A DNA stretch of 64,000 bases, from assembly GCA_913063155.1 (NCBI GenBank), contig CAJXYU010000004.1, forward strand, positions 1-64,000, in the 5' to 3' direction. The stretch is from an uncultured Desulfovibrio sp. (GTDB lineage: Bacteria > Desulfobacterota > Desulfovibrionia > Desulfovibrionales > Desulfovibrionaceae). The stretch's first letter is position 1, and the number at the start of each line of letters is the position of its first letter. Below, piece by piece: positions 16,358-24,187 of this stretch. The notes under the pieces were generated by a model that was not told the origin of the DNA, searched no databases, and saw nothing but the letters and a program-made list of their open reading frames with translations. A program made the position numbers and the translations under genes.

Positions 16358-18595
16358 ATGAGTCTTGATAAAAAGAAAACAGAACTGCAGCAGCGTGCCG
16401 ACTACGCGCGGGAAGTCATTGGAGACAAGGACAGCCCGGAACTGGACGAACTACTGCGCCGCATTGCCGAGTTTGATGAGCATTCCTTCAGCAAGAACGG
16501 CGATGCCGTCAACGCCCTGAAGGCTCTTGAAAAACGTTTGGAGTCCCTGGAAATTTCCTTGGACGCCCGACTGATGCCCATGGACAAGGTCAGGATAGTC
16601 CGGCACCCCCAACGCGTCAGCCTCAAGGACATTCTTGAAAATGTCTATGACAACTACAATGAGATCGGCGGCAAGGATGAACACAGCATCGACCCGGGTA
16701 TGGTAATTGCCCGTGCCTATATCACCCGCCGTAAGGGCAAGACCATCATCAACCAGCCGGTCATGGTGGTCGGTCAGGAAAAAGGGCATGGTGAGGAATT
16801 CCGCAACGGCGGCTCCATCAAGCCTTGGGGGAACTACAAAGCTCTCAAATATATGAAGGTTGCGGCACGGGAACAGATTCCCATCCACGCCTACGTGAAC
16901 ACGCCAGGTTCCTATCCGGTCGAGGATTTCCCGGGAGCGGCACAGCAGATAGCCGAAAACATTTATGAAATGTGCGGCTTGGATGTGCCCGTCATCGCCA
17001 TATTCTCTGAAGGCGGCTCCGGAGGCGCGGAAGCCATCGGCATGGCGGACAAGCGTATCATGCTCTCCCACGGTTACTATTCGGTCATCTCTCCTGAAGG
17101 CGCCGCTGCCATCGAAGGCCGTATCCGCCCTCCCCAGCGAGCATCCCAGGAGCTCATCGAATCCTGCGCCAGCCATCAGAAAATCACGGCCCAAGACAAC
17201 CTGGCCAATGGCTATATCGATGAAATTCTTCAGGAACCGCCCCTCGGTGCGCGCTCCGAGAGCTTCGGCTTCTACAAGCAGCTACGCGAGCGGGTCATCC
17301 AGGCTACGGATGAAGTGACACTGAGCGTCCGTAGCGTCCGCTTTCTGCGCGGGCTGGCCCTGCGCCTTTTCAAGAAGAACGCCGACGTCATTGTGCGTTG
17401 GAACCTGAGTGAACGCGCCCGTGAGCGTTTGCTGGACCGCCGGAGCAAGAAATATCGGCATATGGCCCAGCATGCCTATCAGGACAACCGGACCATTTGG
17501 GAAAAATTCAATGCGGCCCGCTCCGGATTCGTCTCCACCACCTACTCTGTGATTGTCTACGGCATCATCAAACCCGTGCAGCAGACCGTGAAGCGCGTCC
17601 TGGAAGAGCTGACCGACGAAGTGCACGTGATCACGGGCAAGTTCGGTTCCTTGTCAGGCAAGGCGCTCAAGTCGGTGGGCATAGGCTCCGACAACAAACA
17701 GGTGGAAATGGAACTCACCGGCCTGTCCCAACCGGACAAATCCTCTGTCCATGAGAACGGGCACGAGTACGTCAGCCCCCAGTCACTCCAGGACAGGGAA
17801 GTTTCCTGCCCCCACTCCGCCAAGCGTGGTTGCCTGGACATTTGGGCACGCGATCTGTTTACCGATTTCGCCGGAGTCTGCCCCAATTGCGGCCATCATT
17901 TCCGCATGGAATACCAGTGGTACCTGCACAACGTGTTCGACAAGGATTCCATCCAGGAGTTCAACAAGAACATAGCGGCTGGCAACCCCACAGGCTTTCC
18001 CAACTTTGAGGAGCGTGTGAAGGCGGCCAAGGAAAAGAACAACATGCAGAGTGGCTGCATGTCCTTCCATGCATCGTTGGAAGGCATCAAATTGACATGC
18101 GCCATGCTGGTGGCCAATTTCCGGGGAGGTTCCGTCGGTGCGGCCGAGGGTGAGAAGTTCATTCGCGCTCTGGAACTGGCTCAGAAGAAACACCATCCCT
18201 TCCTGGCTTACATTCACGGCACAGCAGGTATTCGCATCCAGGAAGGACTCAACGGCCTTATTCAGATGCCCCGCGTGACCATGGCGGTCCGCAACTACAT
18301 CGAGGCCGGCGGTTTGTACATTGTCCTTTACGACACGAATTCATACGCGGGGCCCTTGGCGTCCTTCCTGGGCTGTTCGCCCTACCAGTATGCGGTGCGG
18401 TCCTCCAATATCGGCTTTGCCGGTCCCGGGGTCATCAAGGAGACAACGGGGCTTGATATCGCTCCTGATTACCACGGCTGTTACAAGGCGCTTTCCCGCG
18501 GCCACATACAGGGAGTGTGGGACAGACGGGATATTCGCAAGAACCTGCACCAATCGTTTTTGACAATCGGTGGTCGAAATTTGTATTATCGATAA
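16358..18595 (+). CDS. Fused alpha-beta acetyl-CoA carboxylase-type carboxyltransferase
   Basis: A 745-residue protein joining an AccA-like half (about 1-330) to an AccD-like half (about 480-745). The linker (330-480) is rich in charged residues. The AccA-like half has 'VVGQEKG' and 'FSEGGSGGAEA' with 'YSVISPEGAAAIEG'. 'NTPGSYP' stands where AccA usually has 'DTPGAYP'. The AccD-like half opens with a zinc knuckle at Cys 484, 492, 508 and 511. The first pair is C-x7-C instead of the usual C-x2-C, while the 15-residue spacing to the second pair is kept. It should move the carboxyl group from carboxybiotin to acetyl- or acyl-CoA. It forms an operon with the biotin carboxylase. No biotin carrier protein is encoded in this window. 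Confidence 0.85.
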   Translation: MSLDKKKTELQQRADYAREVIGDKDSPELDELLRRIAEFDEHSFSKNGDAVNALKALEKRLESLEISLDARLMPMDKVRIVRHPQRVSLKDILENVYDNYNEIGGKDEHSIDPGMVIARAYITRRKGKTIINQPVMVVGQEKGHGEEFRNGGSIKPWGNYKALKYMKVAAREQIPIHAYVNTPGSYPVEDFPGAAQQIAENIYEMCGLDVPVIAIFSEGGSGGAEAIGMADKRIMLSHGYYSVISPEGAAAIEGRIRPPQRASQELIESCASHQKITAQDNLANGYIDEILQEPPLGARSESFGFYKQLRERVIQATDEVTLSVRSVRFLRGLALRLFKKNADVIVRWNLSERARERLLDRRSKKYRHMAQHAYQDNRTIWEKFNAARSGFVSTTYSVIVYGIIKPVQQTVKRVLEELTDEVHVITGKFGSLSGKALKSVGIGSDNKQVEMELTGLSQPDKSSVHENGHEYVSPQSLQDREVSCPHSAKRGCLDIWARDLFTDFAGVCPNCGHHFRMEYQWYLHNVFDKDSIQEFNKNIAAGNPTGFPNFEERVKAAKEKNNMQSGCMSFHASLEGIKLTCAMLVANFRGGSVGAAEGEKFIRALELAQKKHHPFLAYIHGTAGIRIQEGLNGLIQMPRVTMAVRNYIEAGGLYIVLYDTNSYAGPLASFLGCSPYQYAVRSSNIGFAGPGVIKETTGLDIAPDYHGCYKALSRGHIQGVWDRRDIRKNLHQSFLTIGGRNLYYR

Positions 18596-18617
18596 ATATA
18601 CCCCTACGAGATATGAA

Positions 18618-18649
18618 AAGGTGGAGACTTCGGTTTCCGCCTTTTTTTT
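18618..18649 (+). terminator. Terminator of the carboxylase operon
   Basis: A 10-bp stem (AAGGTGGAGA / TTTCCGCCTT, two G-U pairs) is closed by a C(TTCG)G tetraloop and followed by a T-run. It lies 23 bp after the carboxyltransferase stop. Confidence 0.85.
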
Positions 18650-18781
18650 CGGCATGGGAAACCGAATCTCCATGCATTCGTCACGCATCGGTAACAAACA
18701 CAAATCTCTGAGGGCTACAACATTGAGGCGTTTTGGAAAGGCATATTCAACACTTGTCAATATCGCTTTGAGAGAGCTCTC

Positions 18782-21088
18782 ATGAATCGTTCTATTTTTC
18801 GATTGTGGAACCATAGCTCTACCGCTCGGCCCGAGGAAGACTCTATGCACATGGTTTTGTCCGAAAGCTCATCTTTGCACGCGCAGCTGAAACACTACAG
18901 CACTTCCAACCTGCTTCTGGTCATCATCAGGGACTACATCCTCTTCAAGGAGATGTACGGTAATGACTTTGTCGGTCAGCTCGATCGTGAACTCAAGGAT
19001 TCTCTCGTACAGACAGCCAGAGAGCGATACGAGGAAAGCAATGTTTCGGTCATCTCCCTGGCCCCGGGCGAATATGTCCTGATCTGGCCGGACGGAGGCA
19101 TGGACCTGGGCGACAACCTCGGCGACATCGCATACGCATTCAAACTTCAGGCCCAGAACGCCATGAAACGGACCATGCTTAAATGGACCGGCATCGGCAT
19201 AGAGCTCGGTATGGGCTATTCCCATATCCCTCACAACAGCGGCAAGGATTGGGAAAACGCATTGCTGCGGGCCATCAAGGAGGCCCGAATTTACGCCAAC
19301 CAGCCCCTGGATTTAAAATCCCTGGCCATCTCCAAGAATTTCAACCAGATCGTCAAGGAACGGGAAATTTATTGTAAATATCAGCCGATCCTTGATTTCC
19401 GTACCGGCACCATTTGTGGCTGGGAAGCTCTGGCGCGAGGCCCGCAAAACTCCCCTTTCGAATCTCCCTTGGTCATGTTCGAATTGGCCGAACAGATCGG
19501 CAGACTTTTTTCCCTGGAAGAGGTCTGCCGGGAAAAAGCCATCCGCAACCTGGGGCCCATTGCCAAGGGGCAACGGCTCTTCCTGAACATCCATCCCAAG
19601 ACCATGGCCGACCCGGAATTTTCCCCGGGAAAGACCCTGGCTCTACTTGACGAGGTCGGGCTCTCGCCCAAAAATATCGTCTTCGAGATCACGGAACGTC
19701 ACAGTCTGCAAGACTTCAGCCTCTTCTACAGAACCCTGGAGCATTACAGGAACCAAGGATTTCAGATCGCACTGGACGATACCGGCTCCGGCTATTCCGG
19801 GTTGAGCTCCATCGCCGAGCTGCAACCGGAGTTCATCAAGCTGGACAAAACCCTCATTCACAACATCCATCGCGACCCGGTCAAACGCGCCCTGGTTGAG
19901 ACCACGGTCACTTTTGCCGACAAAATCAATTCAAAGATTGTCGCTGAGGGAATAGAGACCAGAGACCAGGCCATTTGTCTCATGGACATCGGCGTGCACT
20001 GCGGCCAGGGATACTACCTCGGCTATCCGGCCAAGACTCGCCCCGAGTTAAGCCCGGAATGCCAGGACCTCCAATCCGTGTCCGAGCTGCCTCGCAAGGC
20101 AGTCACCTGCTCCATCCCCATCGGGGAAATCGCCGAAGCTCCCTATGCGGTGAACGATTCTTTTCTTGTGGCTGACGCCCAGGAATTCTTTTCCAACAAT
20201 TTGCAGTTCTCCAGCATCGTGATCACTGAAAACGATATCCCCAGAGGATTGGTCATGGAATATCACCTCAACCGCCAACTCTCCTCGCAGTACGGAGTGG
20301 CCCTGTTCTCCAAGAGATCCATCACGGATGTCATGGATGAGTCGGCTCTTGTGGTGGACGCATCCACGCCGGTGGAACAGGCCGCCCGCATGACCATGGA
20401 CCGTGAGACTCTCAAGGCTTACGATGATGTCATCATCACCCGTAAAGGCAAATTGTTCGGCGTTGTCTCGGTACAGAAACTGCTCAATACCCTGGCCCGG
20501 GTTCAGGTGGAGATGGCCCGAGGCACCAACCCGCTTACCGGCCTTCCCGGAAATGTGAGGTTGGAGCAGGAAGTGGAGGCCAGGATCAACCGGGAAGATT
20601 CATTCTGCATCATCTACGCCGACCTGGACCACTTCAAGGTCTACAATGACACCTACGGATTCAAGAACGGCGACGCCATCATCAAGCTGGCCGCCGACAT
20701 TCTCTCTTGGGCCGCTTCCAAACATTGCCCCAAAGATTCCCGTCTCTGCCACATAGGCGGTGATGATTTCGTGCTCATAACCAAGCCGGAGGCCGTGGAA
20801 AAGACCTGTATTTCGGTACTGCGCTGCTTCAAACGGCTGGTGGCCCACTACTACTCCGACCAGGACCGGCAGCGGGGGTGGATTCTTGCCAAGGGACGGG
20901 ACGGCAAGGAACGGGAATATCCATTGGTATCCATTTCTCTGGGGGTTATCGAGATCAACGGCTGCTGCACTCTTATGGAGATCGGTGAGCGGGCGGCGGA
21001 CATCAAGAAATACGCCAAATCAATCCCCGGGAATGCCTATGCCAAGGATCGGCGTGCTCCATTGGGAACGAACGGCTCCACAAGATGA
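18782..21088 (+). CDS. Cyclic-di-GMP protein: degenerate GGDEF-like, EAL, CBS pair, GGDEF
   Basis: A 768-residue cytoplasmic protein. Residues 30-175 resemble a degenerate GGDEF fold. The EAL phosphodiesterase domain (about 185-420) keeps its expected residues: Glu215 of EAL, Asn269, Glu302, Asp332-Asp333, Lys353, Glu389 and Gln409. The DDFGTG loop reads DDTGSG. Two CBS repeats (about 440-560) could bind nucleotides. The C-terminal GGDEF domain (about 585-765) has the variant motif GGDDF at 659-663, with 'ADLDHFKVYNDTYG' intact. EAL activity is therefore likely and cyclase activity uncertain. No transmembrane segment is seen. GAGAG precedes the ATG. It is transcribed alone. Confidence 0.88.
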   Translation: MNRSIFRLWNHSSTARPEEDSMHMVLSESSSLHAQLKHYSTSNLLLVIIRDYILFKEMYGNDFVGQLDRELKDSLVQTARERYEESNVSVISLAPGEYVLIWPDGGMDLGDNLGDIAYAFKLQAQNAMKRTMLKWTGIGIELGMGYSHIPHNSGKDWENALLRAIKEARIYANQPLDLKSLAISKNFNQIVKEREIYCKYQPILDFRTGTICGWEALARGPQNSPFESPLVMFELAEQIGRLFSLEEVCREKAIRNLGPIAKGQRLFLNIHPKTMADPEFSPGKTLALLDEVGLSPKNIVFEITERHSLQDFSLFYRTLEHYRNQGFQIALDDTGSGYSGLSSIAELQPEFIKLDKTLIHNIHRDPVKRALVETTVTFADKINSKIVAEGIETRDQAICLMDIGVHCGQGYYLGYPAKTRPELSPECQDLQSVSELPRKAVTCSIPIGEIAEAPYAVNDSFLVADAQEFFSNNLQFSSIVITENDIPRGLVMEYHLNRQLSSQYGVALFSKRSITDVMDESALVVDASTPVEQAARMTMDRETLKAYDDVIITRKGKLFGVVSVQKLLNTLARVQVEMARGTNPLTGLPGNVRLEQEVEARINREDSFCIIYADLDHFKVYNDTYGFKNGDAIIKLAADILSWAASKHCPKDSRLCHIGGDDFVLITKPEAVEKTCISVLRCFKRLVAHYYSDQDRQRGWILAKGRDGKEREYPLVSISLGVIEINGCCTLMEIGERAADIKKYAKSIPGNAYAKDRRAPLGTNGSTR

Positions 21089-21091
21089 CAA

Positions 21092-21129
21092 AGGCCCCCT
21101 GACGGTCACCGTCAGGGGGCCTCTTTTTT
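21092..21129 (+). terminator. Terminator of the EAL/GGDEF gene
   Basis: A perfect 15-bp inverted repeat (AGGCCCCCTGACGGT arm) around a single base is followed by CTTTTTT. On the other strand only three T follow, so it acts mainly on the + strand. Confidence 0.85.
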
Positions 21130-21140
21130 CTTTTGAAAGG

Positions 21141-22823
21141 CTAACGGGTCAGCTTTCTGAACTTGAGGCGGTGGGGTTGGTCGGCCTCGGCTCCGAGGCG
21201 CTTTTTGCGGTCCTCCTCGTAGTCAGAGTAATTGCCTTCGTGGAAGATAACCTGGGAGTCGCCTTCAAAAGCGATTATATGGGTAGCGATTCTATCCAGG
21301 AACCAGCGGTCGTGGCTGATGACCAGGACGCAGCCCGCAAAGTTGTCCAGGGCGTCCTCCAGGGCGCGCATGGTGTTCACATCCAGGTCGTTGGTGGGTT
21401 CGTCAAGCAGAATGACGTTGGCCCCTGATTTGAGCATATTGGCCAGATGAACGCGGTTGCGCTCACCACCGGAAAGCACGTCCACCTTCTTCTGCTGGTC
21501 CGAGCCCTGAAAGTTGAAGCGGCTGCAGTAGGCGCGGGCGTTGACCTCGCGGGTTCCCAGTTTGATGAATTCAGCGCCGCCACTGATGACTTCGTAGACG
21601 GACTTGCCGGACTCCAGGGAGTCGCGGTTCTGATCCACATAGGCGAAATCCACGGTTTCACCGACTTTAAGGGTTCCAACATCGGGCAGTTCCTGGCCCA
21701 CCATCATATTGAAAAGTGTGGTCTTACCAGCACCGTTTGGGCCGACAACACCCACGATGGCGTTGGCTGGAATGATGAAATCCATGCCTTCCACCAAAAG
21801 TTTGTCGCCCATGGATTTGGACACACCCTCGGCAATGAGGACCTGCTTGCCCAGACGATTCCCCGGTGGAATGTAGATTTCCAAATCCTTGGATCGGGCT
21901 TCACTCTCATGGGAAACCATGGCCTCGTATGCATTGATTCTGGCCTTGCTTTTTTTACGGCGACCCTTGGGAGACATTTTGATCCACTCGAGTTCGCGCT
22001 CCAAGGTTTTGCGGCGTTCCGAGTCCTCTTTGTCCTCCTGCTTGAGGCGGCTGTCCTTCTGTTCCAGCCAGGAGGAATAGTTTCCTTTCCAGGGGATACC
22101 GCGGCCGCGATCCAGTTCCAGGATCCAGCCCGCCACATTGTCCAGAAAATAACGGTCGTGGGTTACGGCGATGACCGTCCCCGGGAACGATTGCAGGTAA
22201 CGTTCGAGCCAGGACACGGACTCGGCGTCCAAATGGTTGGTGGGTTCGTCAAGCAGCAGGATATCCGGGCTTTGGAGCAACAGGCGGCACAAGGCCACGC
22301 GGCGTCGTTCGCCACCGGAAATTACCGAAACCGGTGTATCTCCCTGAGGACAACGCAGGGCATCCATGGCCATTTCCAGACGGGAATCAATATCCCATGC
22401 GCCTTTGGCGTCCATGAGTTCCTGAACCTCGGCCTGACGCTGGATCAGGGCATCCATCTCATCGGCTTCCATAGGCTCGGCGAATTTTTCGTTGATCTCA
22501 TTGAATTCTTTGATCAAGGCCATGGTTTCGCCCACTCCTTCCTCCACCACCTCGCGCACAGTGCGGGTTTCGTCCACCAAAGGCTCCTGTTCCAGGTAGC
22601 CAATGGTGAACCCCGGGGAAACATGGGTTTCGCCTTCGAAATTTTCGTCCACACCGGCCAGGATTTTCAGCAGGGAACTTTTCCCCGAGCCGTTCAGGCC
22701 GAGTACGCCGATCTTTGCCCCGTAGAAATAGGACAGGGATATATTTTTCAGAACCTCCCGCTGACCATGACGCTTGGTCACCTTGTACATGGAGTAAATG
22801 ATTTTTTCCTGATCGTTGCTCAT
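21141..22823 (-). CDS. ettA: ABC-F ATPase, energy-dependent translational throttle EttA
   Basis: A 560-residue cytoplasmic ABC-F protein with two ATPase domains and no membrane part. Each domain has Walker A (GLNGSGKSS; GPNGAGKTT), signature (ISGGERRRV; LSGGERNRV) and Walker B with Glu (LLLDEPTNHLD; LLDEPTNDLD). The inter-domain linker is charged (about 240-310, 'KMSPKGRRKKSKARINAYE'). In EttA this region is the P-site tRNA interaction motif. The arm insertion in domain 1 ('MALIKEFNEINEKFAEP') also fits EttA, which gates initiation on ribosomes according to ATP/ADP. Length matches EttA (555). The start chosen is MSNDQE, preceded by AAGGTGA. Confidence 0.9.
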   Translation of the reverse strand: MSNDQEKIIYSMYKVTKRHGQREVLKNISLSYFYGAKIGVLGLNGSGKSSLLKILAGVDENFEGETHVSPGFTIGYLEQEPLVDETRTVREVVEEGVGETMALIKEFNEINEKFAEPMEADEMDALIQRQAEVQELMDAKGAWDIDSRLEMAMDALRCPQGDTPVSVISGGERRRVALCRLLLQSPDILLLDEPTNHLDAESVSWLERYLQSFPGTVIAVTHDRYFLDNVAGWILELDRGRGIPWKGNYSSWLEQKDSRLKQEDKEDSERRKTLERELEWIKMSPKGRRKKSKARINAYEAMVSHESEARSKDLEIYIPPGNRLGKQVLIAEGVSKSMGDKLLVEGMDFIIPANAIVGVVGPNGAGKTTLFNMMVGQELPDVGTLKVGETVDFAYVDQNRDSLESGKSVYEVISGGAEFIKLGTREVNARAYCSRFNFQGSDQQKKVDVLSGGERNRVHLANMLKSGANVILLDEPTNDLDVNTMRALEDALDNFAGCVLVISHDRWFLDRIATHIIAFEGDSQVIFHEGNYSDYEEDRKKRLGAEADQPHRLKFRKLTR

Positions 22824-22910
22824 TGATTCACCTTGAATGCAGTTATTTTGAAGTTTCGAGTGATTTTGCAGAGTGTGGACGGTTTGTCCAGTGCTTTTGC
22901 CCCTGACACG

Positions 22911-22935
22911 AAAAAAGACGGCCGAAAGACCGTCT
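22911..22935 (-). terminator. Terminator of the korA-korB-DsrE operon
   Basis: On the minus strand, AGACGG-loop-CCGTCT is followed by six T. It lies 24 bp after the DsrE-like stop. Confidence 0.8.
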
Positions 22936-22958
22936 CTTGCCATTATCCATGCATTTAC

Positions 22959-23306
22959 TCAGAAGGTGATGACTTCAAAACCACGCTGCAAGTAGGCCCC
23001 GACTGAAGGGTGCCCCGCCATATCATCGAGTAAAGGCAGCCCTTCTTCCTGCACGGCAGCCAAAACTCCCATCTTGGCCGAACAGGCTTTGCAGACCCCT
23101 TCAATCAAACCGGTTTCTCTTGCCTTCAAGTATAGATGATTAAAAGGATTTTCCTGTTTCATCAACTCGGGCGCCAGTTTGGTGGAAGCACCTTCGAATA
23201 TGATGCGCGGATTCATGCCCGTCTGTTTCATATCCAGGGCATTGAGCAACACATGCACGAAGCACATCATCTCTCCGTTGAATGCAAACAACACCACGTC
23301 TTTCAT
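22959..23306 (-). CDS. DsrE-like family protein downstream of korB
   Basis: A 115-residue DsrE-like protein with one cysteine pair, 'VCKACSAKMG', around residues 71-74. The N-terminal strand 'VVLFAFNGEMMCFVHVLLNAL' is typical of cytosolic DsrE-like (COG1416/DUF2117-type) proteins. It starts 15 nt past the korB stop with GGGAG before the ATG, so it is the third gene of that operon. The link to a ferredoxin oxidoreductase suggests a sulfur or redox accessory role, but no function is established. Confidence 0.65.
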   Translation of the reverse strand: MKDVVLFAFNGEMMCFVHVLLNALDMKQTGMNPRIIFEGASTKLAPELMKQENPFNHLYLKARETGLIEGVCKACSAKMGVLAAVQEEGLPLLDDMAGHPSVGAYLQRGFEVITF

Positions 23307-23321
23307 GCTCGACTCCCTGTC

Positions 23322-24173
23322 TCAGGTGAATGAATCAATGATCTCCGCCAGCTTGGTCTTATTCAGCTCCCGTGTCGCCAGAGGGCCTGCCGCCAGGGAT
23401 GGCATCCCTTCCTCAAAGCCCGGCTTGTCGTCCTTGTAGATGACACCGATAGGGATTCTATCCCCGAATTCCACTGCCTTTTTCATGGCTGCGTCCCAGT
23501 CCTTGGGGTCGTGACTTTCATCCAAACGATAACAGCGGTCCTTGTACCAACCGAACGTGTTGACCTTGTTGAAGGAAACGCACGGCTGTAAAATATCCAC
23601 CAAGGAAAACCCTTTATGGTTGATGGCCTGCTTGATGATATTCACCAGATGCTCCTGATCCCCAGAAAAGACGCGGGCCACAAACCCGGTGTGCATGGTC
23701 ACGGCCACCGCCACCGGGTTGAACGGCTCGGAAGGTGCTCCAAAAGGCTGGGTCTTGGTCACCTGTCCTTTTGCCGTGGTCGGGCTGGCCTGACCTTTTG
23801 TCAGCCCGTAGATCTGGTTGTCGTGGGCCAACAAGGTCATATTCATGTTTCGCCGCAAAGCTGCCAGAAAATGATTTCCCCCCTCGCCATAGTTGCAGCC
23901 ATCGCCGCTTTCGGCGATGACCACCATGTTCGGGTTGGCCAGCCGGGCTCCCTGCGCAGCAGGAAGAGATCGGCCATGAAGTCCGTTGAACATGTTGCAG
24001 TTCAGGTACTGTGGCGCCTTGGCGGCCTGGCCGATACCCGAGACGAAGCCCACCTGATGGGGAGCTATGTCCAACTCGGACAGGGCCAGCTTGACGCATT
24101 CGAGGATGGAATGATTGCCGCAACCGGGGCACCATGCCGTATCGAATGTTCCGTATGCTTCGATGTTGATCAT
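23322..24173 (-). CDS. korB: 2-oxoacid:ferredoxin oxidoreductase beta subunit (KorB type)
   Basis: The 283-residue thiamine-diphosphate subunit of a 2-oxoglutarate-type ferredoxin oxidoreductase. It works with KorA to oxidise a 2-oxoacid to its acyl-CoA and reduce ferredoxin. 'WCPGCGNHSI' near residue 14 supplies cluster or cofactor cysteines. The thiamine-diphosphate site is 'ESGDGCNYGEGGNHF...NIYGLTKGQ'-like, near residues 88-125. 'QPCVSFN' near residue 195 is also family-typical. GGGGAGAC precedes the ATG. It follows the alpha/gamma subunit by 14 nt. The specific 2-oxoacid cannot be fixed from sequence. Confidence 0.88.
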   Translation of the reverse strand: MINIEAYGTFDTAWCPGCGNHSILECVKLALSELDIAPHQVGFVSGIGQAAKAPQYLNCNMFNGLHGRSLPAAQGARLANPNMVVIAESGDGCNYGEGGNHFLAALRRNMNMTLLAHDNQIYGLTKGQASPTTAKGQVTKTQPFGAPSEPFNPVAVAVTMHTGFVARVFSGDQEHLVNIIKQAINHKGFSLVDILQPCVSFNKVNTFGWYKDRCYRLDESHDPKDWDAAMKKAVEFGDRIPIGVIYKDDKPGFEEGMPSLAAGPLATRELNKTKLAEIIDSFT

Positions 24174-24187
24174 AGTTGTCTCCCCGA

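Noticed and set aside
21447-22826. Open frame of about 460 codons on the + strand opposite ettA
   Set aside because: Composition shadow of an intact ABC-F gene.
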